A stretch of DNA of 64,000 nucleotides from Candidatus Caenarcanales bacterium (GCA_013216135.1 JABSOS010000004.1:143939-207938); one strand, 5' to 3'; shown: positions 8,391 through 18,005, counted from the stretch's first letter. The notes: generated by a model not told the origin, from the sequence alone. Translations and numbers: made by a program.

Positions 8391-9714
8391 TCTTTCTATT
8401 CACTACTTCTGGAAGCTTCAGATAGAGACTAATTCCACGTGCAGCCATAAATATAAGCATGGAAAGCCAGAGACCGTGATTACCGATTAAAGCAGGTAAG
8501 GTTTTCATGGAGATAAAATATACCCCAAAGGAAATTATCATCATATTTCTCATAGAGCGCGTCGCTGTTGCACCTAAAAAGATTCCATCGAGTTGAAAAC
8601 ACCAGATACTTATAATTGGCATTAATATCATCCAAATCAAATATTTAAAGGCTTCAGTTTTTACTTCAGTTAAGTTTGTTAGTAATGAAACGATGTTCTC
8701 CCCAAAAACTAAATAGGTAAAAGAGAAAAATAAAGCAAAGTTAACAGCAAATAAAGTTGTGACTTTAATACATTGATTAAGTTTGCTTGGTGACTTCTGT
8801 CCGAGTGCTTCCCCTACTAAAGCTTCAGCAGCGTTTGAAAATCCATCAAGAGCATAGCTCAAAAACCAGAAAAGGTTCAGAAGCACCGTGTTACTTGCTA
8901 AGACAAGGTCTCCTTGTTTAGCGCCTTTAGCTGTAAACCAAGAAAATGCGATGAAAATTAAAACGGTGCGGATGAAAATATCATTGTTAAGCGAGAAAAG
9001 CTCTTTAAGTTTGCTCATTTCAAGTAATAATTTTTTAGATTCATTACTTAAATATTTCTTCAGATCATCTTTAACTATATAAAAGATAGTTAGTAAGCCT
9101 ATGATACAAAAACTCGTCTGGGAAACTATTGCAGCGTAAGCTACCCCATAGATATTTAAGTTATAAATGATAACGAGGCTAAGTGCTAAAGCGATATTTA
9201 AAAGATTCATCCCGACTCTAAGGAGAAGAGCAAGCTTGGGTTTTTGGGAACCGTAGAGCCAGCCTAGAATTACATAGTTGCAAAATACAGCAGGTGTAGC
9301 CCAAATTCTTATTTTAAAGTAATCTGAAGCTAAGGCTTCTAGCTCAGTGCTCCCCTCGAGGAAATAAAAAGTTATATCAGCAATCGGTTTTTGAAGAATA
9401 ACTATGATTAAACCTAGAGCTATAGCCACAAGTAAATTTCTAATTAATATATGAAGCAACTCTTCTTGATTTCCAGCTCCATAAGCTTGAGCACTGAGCC
9501 CCGTCGTAACCTTTCTAAGGAAAGAAAAACCCCAGTTTATAAATTGAAGGGCAACAACACCTAGTGCAACAGCTGCGATGAATTCTGAACTTTCAAGATG
9601 TCCTAGGACGGCGATGTTTGTCGCTCCTATCATCGGAATAGAAATGTTTGCAAGAATAATCGGCCAAGATAAATTCCAGACTTTTAAATAACTAATATCT
9701 TTGTTTTCCTGCAC
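8380..9714 (-). CDS. MATE family efflux transporter (DinF-like)
   Basis: A 444-residue protein with about 12 hydrophobic segments in two homologous halves. The opening SWPIILANISIPMIGATNIAVLGHL matches the DinF branch of the MATE superfamily, whose members export drugs or metabolites using Na+ or H+ gradients. The start is GTG at 9714, preceded at 6 bases by AAGGA, so this gene uses a Shine-Dalgarno sequence rather than a leaderless start. It is convergent with the methyltransferase (11-base overlap) and divergent from the TauE-like gene. Substrate unknown. Confidence 0.85.
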   Translation of the reverse strand: MQENKDISYLKVWNLSWPIILANISIPMIGATNIAVLGHLESSEFIAAVALGVVALQFINWGFSFLRKVTTGLSAQAYGAGNQEELLHILIRNLLVAIALGLIIVILQKPIADITFYFLEGSTELEALASDYFKIRIWATPAVFCNYVILGWLYGSQKPKLALLLRVGMNLLNIALALSLVIIYNLNIYGVAYAAIVSQTSFCIIGLLTIFYIVKDDLKKYLSNESKKLLLEMSKLKELFSLNNDIFIRTVLIFIAFSWFTAKGAKQGDLVLASNTVLLNLFWFLSYALDGFSNAAEALVGEALGQKSPSKLNQCIKVTTLFAVNFALFFSFTYLVFGENIVSLLTNLTEVKTEAFKYLIWMILMPIISIWCFQLDGIFLGATATRSMRNMMIISFGVYFISMKTLPALIGNHGLWLSMLIFMAARGISLYLKLPEVVNRKITS

Positions 9715-9762
9715 CTTTTATCCTTAACTTTAATTTTAACTAAAGAATTCTTAATTACTGTC

Positions 9763-9768
9763 TATAAT
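9763..9768 (+). promoter_or_regulatory. -10 TATAAT of the TauE-ggt operon
   Basis: A perfect TATAAT in the gap between the divergent MATE and TauE-like genes, ending 15 bases before the ATG at 9784. This predicts a very short leader of about 8-9 bases. Confidence 0.5.
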
Positions 9769-9783
9769 TAATAAGTATTAATA

Positions 9784-10614
9784 ATGGAACTGTTTAATTC
9801 TGAATTAGTTTATTTAATTTCACTTATGCTAGGGGCTGGAGCTTTAGCTGGTATAGCAGCTGGTCTTTTCGGTATCGGTGGCGGCTTAATCGTCGTTCCT
9901 GCATTAATTATGTTCTTCCCCATGTTAGAAGTGCCTCCAGAATATGTCGTGCACATGGCTATCGGAACTTCACTATCTACTATAATTTTTACTTCTTTTA
10001 GATCGGCTCAGGCTCATCATAGTAAAGGATCTGTAGACTTTCATATTATTAAGATTTGGTGGATTTGGCTTGTTGTAGGATCTATACTCGGAATTCTTTT
10101 TGCAGCGAGTTTAAAAGCGAAAACCATTATGATTCTATTTGGTTGTTTTCTTTTTGTACTTTCATTTAAATTTATCTTCCCTAATATCTTTAAGAAGATT
10201 AAACTCGGTGAAGAAATGCCTGGTGGGATATTGCTTGCAGTTCTAGGAATATTTTTAGGCTCTTGTTCTGCACTTTTTGGTATCGGTGGTGGTTCGATTT
10301 CGATAATGATTATGAGCCTCTATGGAACTGAGATCCATAAAGCTATCGGAACAGCTTCAGCTTTAGCTATACCAATTGTGCTTCCAGGTGCTATTGGCTT
10401 TGCAATTATGGGCTGGGGACAGGAAGGTTTACCGGTAGGTTCACTTGGCTTTGTAAGTTTAATAGGTTTAGTAGGAATAGTTGTAACTTCTATGCTGACA
10501 GCGCCACTTGGAGCGAAGCTCGCTCATAAACTTAACCCGATTACGATGAAAAAAGTTTTCGGTTTCTATATTTTATTTACTGCACTTAATATGCTTAGGG
10601 AGAATTTATTCTAA
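9784..10614 (+). CDS. TauE/SafE family anion permease
   Basis: A 276-residue membrane protein with about eight hydrophobic segments. The two halves each carry the family signature: GIAAGLFGIGGGLIVVPAL near residue 22 and a matching ALFGIGGGSISIMIMS in the second half, plus AIGTSL and AIGTASAL. TauE/SafE proteins move sulfite, sulfoacetate or other small anions out of the cell. The next gene, 13 bases on, is a lipoprotein gamma-glutamyltransferase, so a link to periplasmic thiol or glutathione breakdown and sulfur balance is plausible but is inference. Confidence 0.85.
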   Translation: MELFNSELVYLISLMLGAGALAGIAAGLFGIGGGLIVVPALIMFFPMLEVPPEYVVHMAIGTSLSTIIFTSFRSAQAHHSKGSVDFHIIKIWWIWLVVGSILGILFAASLKAKTIMILFGCFLFVLSFKFIFPNIFKKIKLGEEMPGGILLAVLGIFLGSCSALFGIGGGSISIMIMSLYGTEIHKAIGTASALAIPIVLPGAIGFAIMGWGQEGLPVGSLGFVSLIGLVGIVVTSMLTAPLGAKLAHKLNPITMKKVFGFYILFTALNMLRENLF

Positions 10615-10627
10615 GGAGAGATTTTTA

Positions 10628-12202
10628 ATGCGTATTTTAATTCTTTGTCTATTTATAATTGCTCTAAGTTCTTGTGAGCGCGCGCCTAAGCAGATTGCTG
10701 TTAGCTCTGGAGATAAGTATGCTAGTGAAGTTGCTTTAGAGATTATGAAAAAAGGTGGCACTGTGATTGATGCTTTTATAGCAGCAAATTTTGTGCTTAC
10801 TATGACTGAGCCCGGGGCTTCTGGTATTGGTGGAGGCTTTCTGGGGATTTACTATGATACTGCAAAATCTCAATTCTTCTCAATTGACGCTAGAGAGACT
10901 CAAGCAAGTAAACATCAGGATTTTAAATTATTAAAAAAAGAACTTGATTCTAAAAATTGGTCTGACTCTAAAGCAGTGATAGGAATTCCTGGAGAAGTAG
11001 CTGGAATGGCTTTACTTTACCAAGAATTCGGTACTATGCCGCTTGAAGATTTAATTGACCCCGCAATTAAAATTGCAGAAGAAGGTTTTATCGCTTCTGA
11101 ATATTTCATAAAAGCTCATAGGAAATTTAATGTAGAGATTAACTCTGATGCTGGAGAAAAGGTTTTAAGCCCTAACTTTGCAAAGACACTAAAGCTTTTA
11201 AAAGAAAATGGTTTGATGAGTTTTTATAATGGTGAGATCGCTGATGCTATCGAAACTTACACAGGTGGCTGGTTAACTAAAGGTGATATGAAAAACTATA
11301 GAGCTTTATTTAGAAGACCAGTTAAATATACTTGGAAAAACTCTCAAAAAGAGAAATATTATTTCCTTACTGTTGGTTTACCATCTGCTGGTCCATTGAT
11401 TATGAAGCAGTTTTTGAAAAACTTTAAAGCTGAAGAATATAATAAGGATCTGTTATCTCAGCTCAAAGAATATAGAAGAGCTATAGGACCTGCTTTAAAC
11501 TGGCGTCATGAACACGCTGCAGACCCAGATTTTAGGAAGTTCGATTGCAAGCTAGATCCTGTATTTAGAGATCGTGGCACCTCTCATATTAGTCTTTATG
11601 ATAGCTACGGTAATATTCTTTCAGCGACTATGACTATCCAGAGACCATTTGGGCATCAAAAAAAATTACCAGGCTATGGCTTTTATTTAAATAACGAACT
11701 TACAGATTTTAGTAAGGATCTAAGCTCTTGTAACTCTTTTGCTGATCATAAAATCCAAAGGCTTAAAGCTAAATATCGAACTAACTATGAGGAAGTTGGC
11801 TATATGCATTATGGTGAGAAGAAACCACTTAGTTCTATGAGTCCGATGATAATTTTTGGTCCAGATGCTGAGGTCCTGGTGACTGGTGGAACAGGAGGGT
11901 GGACTATTTTTAGTTCAGTTCTAGAAACTAGTCTTGAAGTGATTGATAAGAAACTTAATCCTGAAATTGCTCTTGATGACTTACGTTTTTATACTTCTAA
12001 TAATAAAACTATTTACTATGATGGTGAGATTCCCCGTGAGCAAAAAGACGAGATTGAAAAATATGTGAAGAAGAATAACTTAGAGCTTAAGAAGTTTCCA
12101 GTTCCAGCAGCTGTAAGTATTGTTCATATGAAAGATAGGGTTTTAAATGCTTATAAAGATGACAGGAAAGGAGGCTATGCACTTACATATACCGATTATT
12201 AA
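10628..12202 (+). CDS. ggt: Gamma-glutamyltransferase, lipoprotein form
   Basis: A 524-residue member of the gamma-glutamyltransferase family (N-terminal nucleophile fold). The N-terminus ends in a lipobox LSSC with Cys16, suggesting a membrane-anchored periplasmic enzyme. Family marks include GGTVIDAFIAA, EPGASGIGGG, RETQA, the autoprocessing and catalytic threonine in RGTSHISLYDS, PLSSMSPMI and GGTGGWT. It would cleave glutathione or gamma-glutamyl peptides. Shine-Dalgarno AAGGAG lies 9 bases before the ATG, as expected for a second gene in an operon with the TauE-like permease. The 3' end overlaps the convergent protease gene by 20 bases. Length is slightly short for the family, near 540-580. 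Confidence 0.88.
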   Translation: MRILILCLFIIALSSCERAPKQIAVSSGDKYASEVALEIMKKGGTVIDAFIAANFVLTMTEPGASGIGGGFLGIYYDTAKSQFFSIDARETQASKHQDFKLLKKELDSKNWSDSKAVIGIPGEVAGMALLYQEFGTMPLEDLIDPAIKIAEEGFIASEYFIKAHRKFNVEINSDAGEKVLSPNFAKTLKLLKENGLMSFYNGEIADAIETYTGGWLTKGDMKNYRALFRRPVKYTWKNSQKEKYYFLTVGLPSAGPLIMKQFLKNFKAEEYNKDLLSQLKEYRRAIGPALNWRHEHAADPDFRKFDCKLDPVFRDRGTSHISLYDSYGNILSATMTIQRPFGHQKKLPGYGFYLNNELTDFSKDLSSCNSFADHKIQRLKAKYRTNYEEVGYMHYGEKKPLSSMSPMIIFGPDAEVLVTGGTGGWTIFSSVLETSLEVIDKKLNPEIALDDLRFYTSNNKTIYYDGEIPREQKDEIEKYVKKNNLELKKFPVPAAVSIVHMKDRVLNAYKDDRKGGYALTYTDY

Positions 12203-12974
12203 TTTTCTCGATGTCACTATTAAGCCCTTTACTTATTTCTCTTAAGTCTATCGCCACTCCTTCTTTTGTCTCTGGATTTCCGTCATCGGGTTTATAAGTA
12301 CCTAGCGCCATTATGCCAATTAACTCGCCATCCTCATTGATTAAGCCACTACCGCTTTGTCCCGAATATACAGGTACACCACTTACATCTAAAACATCGT
12401 TGAAATAATAGGTGTCACCTACCCAGCGTGTGAAACGTCTAAACCAGGTATTGTTTGCTTCTGGGTCAATTTCTCTTTCTCTAATGTTCACTTCAGCTTC
12501 TATTACAGGTGGACCTAGGGGGGAGTTTCCATAGCTTACATCTCTATTATCTAAATAAGGATGAGATGGAGTCTGTGAACTTGGAAAGCCTACAGTTATC
12601 ACTTTATCTACTTTTGAGTTTTCATCAGCAATTTCAACTACTCCTAAATTAGGGTTGTCACTGGTGAAAGAAAACATAACTAAATCTCTATCTCCAAAGT
12701 CTCTATGTTCTTTTTCTATGTTTACTTTAGTTTGAGTTGGTAATCCATTTTTGTCATAGTGAACAATATTTGTATTGGGGAGTTGATTGGTGACATGTTT
12801 ATTCGTCAACCCTATGTATAAGTATTTACCATTCGCTAACTTTTTCTTACTAACTAATACTGAGCTTGCATTATTTTGCATGTGTGGAAATTCACTATGC
12901 CCTGCTACTAAAGGGAAGCTTGAACTCCTAGCTAATTTAGTGACACTAGCTGATTCAGTGACCCTATCTATCAT
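12183..12974 (-). CDS. Trypsin-like serine protease
   Basis: A 263-residue chymotrypsin-fold peptidase. The triad is visible in order: His in LTNKHV (about residue 59), Asp in DRDLVMFSF, and Ser in GQSGSGLI near residue 218, the usual G-x-S-G environment. No PDZ domain follows, unlike HtrA. There is no obvious signal peptide from the ATG at 12974; the same frame stays open upstream for about 27 codons but offers no ATG, GTG or TTG. It may be cytoplasmic, or exported by a route not visible here. It is convergent with ggt (20-base overlap). Natural substrate unknown. Confidence 0.75.
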   Translation of the reverse strand: MIDRVTESASVTKLARSSSFPLVAGHSEFPHMQNNASSVLVSKKKLANGKYLYIGLTNKHVTNQLPNTNIVHYDKNGLPTQTKVNIEKEHRDFGDRDLVMFSFTSDNPNLGVVEIADENSKVDKVITVGFPSSQTPSHPYLDNRDVSYGNSPLGPPVIEAEVNIREREIDPEANNTWFRRFTRWVGDTYYFNDVLDVSGVPVYSGQSGSGLINEDGELIGIMALGTYKPDDGNPETKEGVAIDLREISKGLNSDIEKINNRYM

Positions 12975-13201
12975 GTCAGGAGTTACTGTTGATGTTCTTG
13001 CAATAAATTGATCTCCAGTAACAGGCTCACTTATTGAGATTTCTCTGTTAATGAATTAATTTTTGATGTTAGTTACTGTTTTTATAATATCTTGTGGTTC
13101 CGCTATAACATGGCGGTATTTCATACCTTGTATCATTAAAATCTACCTCGCATATATATAAGGTATATATGTGTAGGCTTTTTATCTTAAATTTCATGAC
13201 T

Positions 13202-13210
13202 TGCTAAAAT
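13202..13210 (+). promoter_or_regulatory. Extended -10 TGCTAAAAT upstream of selO
   Basis: TGC followed directly by TAAAAT, 13 bases before the ATG at 13224. It matches the recurrent TGCTANNAT box and predicts a leader of about 6 bases. Confidence 0.45.
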
Positions 13211-13223
13211 TATTAATATATTT

Positions 13224-14690
13224 ATGACTTTTAATAATAGTTACATTAATTTACCAGAAAACTTTTATGAAAAAGTTTCACCAGAGAAAGTTCCTGAAGC
13301 AAGCTTGATTAAGTTTAATTCTCGTCTTGCAGATGATTTGAATTTGGATTTGGAAGATATTGGTGAAGATGAGCTTGCTGAATATTTTTCGGGTAATAAA
13401 ATCTTTGAGGGCTCTGAACCCATTGCTTTAGCTTATGCAGGACATCAATTCGGGCACTTTGTGCCACAGCTAGGTGATGGTAGGGCAATACTTTTAGGTG
13501 AAGTTTTAAGTAGTAAGTTTGGGAGAAGAGATATTCAATTAAAAGGCTCAGGGCAAACCCGTTTCTCTAGAGCGGGAGATGGTAAGGCTGCTTTAGGACC
13601 AGTTTTAAGAGAGTACCTGGTTAGTGAAGCTATGCACGCATTAGGCGTTCCGACTACGCGTTCTTTAGCTGCTGTTACTACAGGTGAAGATGTTTATCGT
13701 GAAACTATTTTACCTGGAGCGATTGTAACTAGAGTAGCTTCAAGTCATATTAGAGTCGGTACTTTTGAATACTTTGCAGCTCGCGAAGATGTAGAATCAT
13801 TGGAGCTATTAGTAGATTATGTGATAAACAGGCACTATCCTGAAATTAAAGATTTAAGTAATAAATATTTAGCTTTAATTGAGGCTGTAGGTGAGAAACA
13901 AGCAGAGCTTGTCTCTTCATGGATGAGTGTAGGATTTGTTCACGGTGTTATGAATACTGATAACATGTCGATCGCTGGTGAGACTATAGATTATGGTCCA
14001 TGTGCATTTATGGAATCTTATGATCCAGCTACTGTATTTAGTTCTATCGATCACTACGGACGTTATGCTTATGCTAATCAAGGTTTTATCGCTCAATGGA
14101 ATCTTTCTTGCTTAGCAAATACCTTGCTTGGTTTTATCGATGGTGACCGAGAAGCTGCTATTGAACAGGTTCAAGAACTTTTAGTTAAGTTTAAAGAAAG
14201 CTTTAGCGCTAAGCTTAGATTTAAATTACTTGCAAAAATAGGAATCTTAGATGAAAAAGAAGGTGATAGAGAACTTTTACAAGAATTCTTAGAACTACTT
14301 CAAGAAGATAAAGTTGACTTTACTTTAGCCTTCAGGACCTTGGCTTCAGCTTTAGATAAAGATTCTGAGGCTAATAAATTTAAAGATTTATTTGGTAAGC
14401 TTGCAAGTGGTGTAGATGAATGGTTAAGTAAATGGCAAGCGCGCCTTGAGGCTTCAGATAGAGATTTTAAAGCTATAAAAGATTCTATGAATTCTGTAAA
14501 CCCAGTTTATATTCCTAGGAATCATAAAGTCGAAGAAGCTTTAGCTGCTGCTCAGAGTGAAGATTTTAGTCTCTTTGAAAGAATGAATGAAATTCTTTCA
14601 AACCCTTTTGAAGAGCAAGAAGGAGCTGAAGCTTATGCTTTACCTTATGAGGATAAATCTTTTCAATATAGAACTTTCTGTGGAACCTAA
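13224..14690 (+). CDS. selO: SelO family protein adenylyltransferase (AMPylase)
   Basis: A 488-residue member of the SelO/YdiU family, a pseudokinase fold that transfers AMP from ATP to protein hydroxyls and has been tied to redox stress. Visible landmarks: AGHQFG (72-77), GDGRAILLGE, the ATP-site LKGSGQT (106-112, Lys107), RAGDGKAALGP, EAMHALGVPTTRSL, then NTDNMS (244-249) and DYGP (Asp256) that bind metal. The C-terminus ends in FCGT, placing a Cys where eukaryotic relatives carry selenocysteine. Full length for bacterial members. Its stop overlaps the stop of the convergent VTT gene in CTAA (14687-14690). Confidence 0.92.
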   Translation: MTFNNSYINLPENFYEKVSPEKVPEASLIKFNSRLADDLNLDLEDIGEDELAEYFSGNKIFEGSEPIALAYAGHQFGHFVPQLGDGRAILLGEVLSSKFGRRDIQLKGSGQTRFSRAGDGKAALGPVLREYLVSEAMHALGVPTTRSLAAVTTGEDVYRETILPGAIVTRVASSHIRVGTFEYFAAREDVESLELLVDYVINRHYPEIKDLSNKYLALIEAVGEKQAELVSSWMSVGFVHGVMNTDNMSIAGETIDYGPCAFMESYDPATVFSSIDHYGRYAYANQGFIAQWNLSCLANTLLGFIDGDREAAIEQVQELLVKFKESFSAKLRFKLLAKIGILDEKEGDRELLQEFLELLQEDKVDFTLAFRTLASALDKDSEANKFKDLFGKLASGVDEWLSKWQARLEASDRDFKAIKDSMNSVNPVYIPRNHKVEEALAAAQSEDFSLFERMNEILSNPFEEQEGAEAYALPYEDKSFQYRTFCGT

Positions 14691-15256
14691 TTAAGGTGCT
14701 GTAAGCTTAACTCCATAGCTTTCTTACCTAAGTAAACATAGAAGATAACAAGTGGGCTCATGAAAATGAAGCTGGTAATGGCATAGCTTAAAGCAGGGAT
14801 TTTAGTTAAACCGAAGACGAAGTTTAGAATTGTGAATGGGAAGAATGGGAAAAGACGAGTGAACGCTACAAATTTCCAACCATGCTTATCGATTCCTTCT
14901 TTTATTTTTCCAATTTGCCCTTGAGCATTTTCTTCTACCCATTTCTGAGCTAAGTATCTTCCGGTGAGGAAAGCTAAGGTCGAACCAATAGTGCAACCGA
15001 TTAGAACATAGATACTGCCATAGAATAAGCCAAAAAGGGCACCACCAATTAATGTCAGGATTACATTGGGGAAGAAAACTACTGGGGCTATCGAGTAGAT
15101 TGCGATAAAAATTAAAGGGGCTAAAAATCCCTGAGAATCAATAAAAGCTCTAATGTTTTCTTCTGTAAGTAAGTCACGGTAGTGATAAAGTGAAGCTGCT
15201 GCAATTAAGAGTAGCAGGAAAATAATTGTTTTAATGATGGTTTGATATCTTTCCAA
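14687..15256 (-). CDS. TVP38/TMEM64 (VTT domain) membrane protein
   Basis: A 189-residue inner-membrane protein with about five hydrophobic segments. The VTT/SNARE-associated signature is present: FFPNVILTLIGGALFGLFYG, then IGSTLAFLTGRYLA, then FVAFTRLFPFFPFTILNFVFG. Relatives (DedA/TVP38) are implicated in lipid-carrier scrambling and membrane homeostasis; the particular role here is unknown. Convergent with selO with a four-base stop overlap, and divergent from the next membrane protein, whose -10 sits 6 bases from its ATG. Confidence 0.85.
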   Translation of the reverse strand: MERYQTIIKTIIFLLLLIAAASLYHYRDLLTEENIRAFIDSQGFLAPLIFIAIYSIAPVVFFPNVILTLIGGALFGLFYGSIYVLIGCTIGSTLAFLTGRYLAQKWVEENAQGQIGKIKEGIDKHGWKFVAFTRLFPFFPFTILNFVFGLTKIPALSYAITSFIFMSPLVIFYVYLGKKAMELSLQHLN

Positions 15257-15306
15257 CTAATTTTATTCTAACTCATAGTCCTATCGAAAACTTTTCAGCT
15301 TTACTA

Positions 15307-15312
15307 TACAAT
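15307..15312 (+). promoter_or_regulatory. -10 TACAAT, leaderless start
   Basis: TACAAT (within TATACAAT, 15305-15312) ends just 6 bases before the ATG at 15319, which would put the transcription start on the start codon itself. Confidence 0.5.
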
Positions 15313-15318
15313 CAAACC

Positions 15319-16332
15319 ATGCTTCCTAAAAAATATGGCACTAAGGTTTTATTGATTTTTATTTTTGCTTCGGCTTTAGCCTTAATTTCACTTTTAGCGG
15401 CTTATCAATTTTCTCACAGTGACGCCTGGATTCAAGAATATGGCACTGCTGTTTTTGAGGTTAAGAAGTTTGACTTAGGTTCTTTTCATTTTCCGGAGTT
15501 GCATTTTGAATACTCTGGTTTGTTTGCTGAGCTTTATTTATTTTTACTGATAGGTGTAATGTGGTTAGCCACAGTTTTAATCGCACGCAAAAATGTTATG
15601 GCTATTTTAGAAACTAATTCTAAAAGAAACTCTGCTTTGGTATTTGCTTTTGTGATTTTTTGCTTTGTTGCATATTATCACTTTTCGATAAATCACTTTG
15701 GTATATCTGGACCTGTTTCTTTAGCAGAAATAAAAGCGATCGATATTTACTCAGAACTATTCTTTAAAGAGTGTTACTTTCCTTATGCTTTCTACTTTCC
15801 ATACTCTGCGATGATGTATAGCCTTTATATCGCTAGTTTCTTTGCAGTTTTCTTCAATATAACTTTTAATCTAATTAATAAACTTACAGAAACAGCTGAG
15901 AATAAATATTCTGGACTTGATGATTTCCAGAGTACTTATGATCACGATATTGCTGTTTACTTTAATTCTTTAAATAATGAACTTAGTAAGTTTTCTTTAT
16001 TAATCAGCTTCCCGTTAATTCCTGTAATGTTTTTAAAGACCTTCACTAAGATAAGCTATGCAGACTTTGCTCTAGAGTCGATTTATGCTTTTGCTTTAAC
16101 TCCAGTCTTTTTAGCCTTGGCTTTAGTTTTATTCTTACTCTACCAGTATAATAACTTCTTTAATCAGTTAGAGAGTATAGGAGTTGACCTAGGTTTAGGA
16201 TTTTCTGATCCAGAAATAGAGAGAATCCAGAGTTATAAGAAACTTGGATTCTTCTATAAGTTTATTAATAAATCTAATCTGATTTTACCTTTCACATTAG
16301 GTTTAGTGAATTTTATTTGGTTACATGTTTAG
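15319..16332 (+). CDS. Polytopic membrane protein, unknown
   Basis: A 337-residue protein with about six or seven hydrophobic segments (near residues 10-30, 70-90, 105-120, 155-185, 230-250, 255-280 and 320-337). A loop around residues 190-225 is acidic (DDFQSTYDHD). I do not recognise a family; there is no transporter, kinase or enzyme motif. The -10 box abuts the ATG. The stop overlaps that of the convergent gene by four bases (TTAG, 16329-16332). Confidence 0.6.
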   Translation: MLPKKYGTKVLLIFIFASALALISLLAAYQFSHSDAWIQEYGTAVFEVKKFDLGSFHFPELHFEYSGLFAELYLFLLIGVMWLATVLIARKNVMAILETNSKRNSALVFAFVIFCFVAYYHFSINHFGISGPVSLAEIKAIDIYSELFFKECYFPYAFYFPYSAMMYSLYIASFFAVFFNITFNLINKLTETAENKYSGLDDFQSTYDHDIAVYFNSLNNELSKFSLLISFPLIPVMFLKTFTKISYADFALESIYAFALTPVFLALALVLFLLYQYNNFFNQLESIGVDLGLGFSDPEIERIQSYKKLGFFYKFINKSNLILPFTLGLVNFIWLHV

Positions 16333-17414
16333 AGATGTTTATCTCTCCTGTCCCAACCTGAACCTTGATTTTCTTGTGTCCTATTTTTTTCAATAAGTTC
16401 TTGACCTCTTTCTTTAGTGATTGGAGGGTATTCCGGGTCAGCTGCAAGTTTAATACCATTTTCATTGAGAGCAGTACTTAAAATTAGTGTACTTTCTGGT
16501 ATTGCAATAGGTGCTTCTCCTCGAGGGTTACCTCCTGGAATAATTCTTTTAGGAAGAAATAAAGCATTTTTAAGCTCACTTGGGGTGAGTGTACCTATAT
16601 CAGCAAGTTTGATCTGATTAGCAGGTTTTCCTGTTTTTTCCATAACCGCTGAAAGTAGGTTCTTTGCTTGTTCTGCTCCTATTAATGTTTGGTCATAGTT
16701 TGCTCTTGTAATTCTGATTTGAACTTTAGGGTTATTGTTAGTGGTGTGCTCAATAAGAGCATTTACACTGTCTTGAAGTGCTGTTATTGCTTCTTGAGCA
16801 TTTTTTGCTCCTTTGGTTAGGTCGATATTTGCAGAGTCAGCTACTTTAGCACTAATAGTCTCTTTACCCGGAACTTCAATGTCATTAGGGATCCTTTGGT
16901 TTAAGCCCATGAGGTCTTGAAATAATTCTTCTCTTTTATTAGGAGCTTGTTCATCGTTATACCTTACTCCGCCCATTGCATTTGCACTGACCACATTTCC
17001 TTTAATGTTATAACCGTCTCCTTTATTTAACTCTGATGAATTAATATAAGGGATAGCCTTGGCAATTGTTTGCATTCGTGCATCAACTTTATTACTAATT
17101 TCTTGATATTTTTGCTCTAAGCGCTCTGCTTTTTTTGCATCATTTTTTTCTTGAGTTATTTCTTCTCTTACTTGCTTAATCTTCGTATCAGTGATTCCAG
17201 CCTTGTTTAAAGATTGATCAACTAAAGACTTTCCTTGAGTTGTTTTAATTTCAGTTGTAGCTTCTGCATTAGCATTTGCTTTAGGTTCTTCTGTTGTTTT
17301 CTTCTCTGTTTCTTTTGTAGGGGTTTCTTTACCTTTATTTAAACCATATTTTGCTTTGATTTCATCAAATGAACTTACTGGTTGATTATCTGAATTTCTT
17401 GGTATTGTGCTCAT
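16329..17414 (-). CDS. Orphan hydrophilic protein with coiled coil
   Basis: A 361-residue protein with no signal peptide or membrane segment. The N-terminal 60 residues are rich in Lys, Glu and Thr and look disordered. Residues about 75-120 form a strongly charged heptad-like coiled coil (KIKQVREEITQEKNDAKKAE). The rest is mixed and Asn-rich, with PGGNPRGEAPIAIP near residue 300. A clear Shine-Dalgarno (AGAGGAGATA) lies about 9 bases before the ATG, unlike the leaderless neighbours. It shares this style (SD-led, hydrophilic, orphan) with the genes at 20582-21826 and 60078-60701. Function unknown. Confidence 0.55.
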   Translation of the reverse strand: MSTIPRNSDNQPVSSFDEIKAKYGLNKGKETPTKETEKKTTEEPKANANAEATTEIKTTQGKSLVDQSLNKAGITDTKIKQVREEITQEKNDAKKAERLEQKYQEISNKVDARMQTIAKAIPYINSSELNKGDGYNIKGNVVSANAMGGVRYNDEQAPNKREELFQDLMGLNQRIPNDIEVPGKETISAKVADSANIDLTKGAKNAQEAITALQDSVNALIEHTTNNNPKVQIRITRANYDQTLIGAEQAKNLLSAVMEKTGKPANQIKLADIGTLTPSELKNALFLPKRIIPGGNPRGEAPIAIPESTLILSTALNENGIKLAADPEYPPITKERGQELIEKNRTQENQGSGWDRRDKHL

Positions 17415-17485
17415 GTTTCTATATCTCCTCTTATAAGAAGAAGTCTTTATTATGTTTTTACAATACCATGTATATTATCTCGAGT

Positions 17486-17986
17486 TCAAGGTTTAGCTTT
17501 TTTTTTGTTAGTTTTAGAATAAAACCTTGTTTTAATATCTATCACATCACCGTTTTGGATTTTATGATCAATCCACTTTAATACTGGTAATATAACTTGA
17601 TTTAACTCCACGAAGTCACTTTTATTTAAATCGTGCCTGGGCATACTTTTACTAAATTTTGGAATCTCTAACAGATTCTCTGTTTCATTTAAAAATACTT
17701 CCCGGGCAAGTCTAACTCCAATAATTCTCATTGGGCAGTTGGCTACATCTTCTGGACATACCACCCTACCAGTATCGTGTAATATAAGAGAAGTATTTTT
17801 TGGAAGACTCTCTTTATGAGGCGTGATTATGAAATGTCCTGGATGGCTGGTAGATCTATATAGTTTTGCTGAATCATTAGGAAAACTACCAGCCCTAGAC
17901 ATGATTGCAACTTTCCTTCCTTCTCTATTATTTAAACTGCTAGAGTGACGGAGACCAATTTCAATGATAAGTTTTCTAAAGTCCAT
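17486..17986 (-). CDS. Hypothetical protein, 166 aa
   Basis: A basic 166-residue protein that I do not recognise. It has a compact alpha/beta appearance, with two Cys close together (VVCPEDVANCPMR, residues about 93-105) that could bind a metal or form a disulfide, and a very basic C-terminal tail ending KTNKKKAKP. No signal peptide. It lies 71 bases upstream of the orphan coiled-coil gene on the same strand, possibly co-transcribed. The reading frame has normal local codon use, which supports it as a gene. Confidence 0.5.
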   Translation of the reverse strand: MDFRKLIIEIGLRHSSSLNNREGRKVAIMSRAGSFPNDSAKLYRSTSHPGHFIITPHKESLPKNTSLILHDTGRVVCPEDVANCPMRIIGVRLAREVFLNETENLLEIPKFSKSMPRHDLNKSDFVELNQVILPVLKWIDHKIQNGDVIDIKTRFYSKTNKKKAKP

Positions 17987-18005
17987 AGTAAAGTCAGATT
18001 TACTA

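Noticed and set aside
12787-13011. Plus-strand open frame opposite the serine protease
   Set aside because: It lies antisense to the conserved protease coding region and has no promoter or homology.
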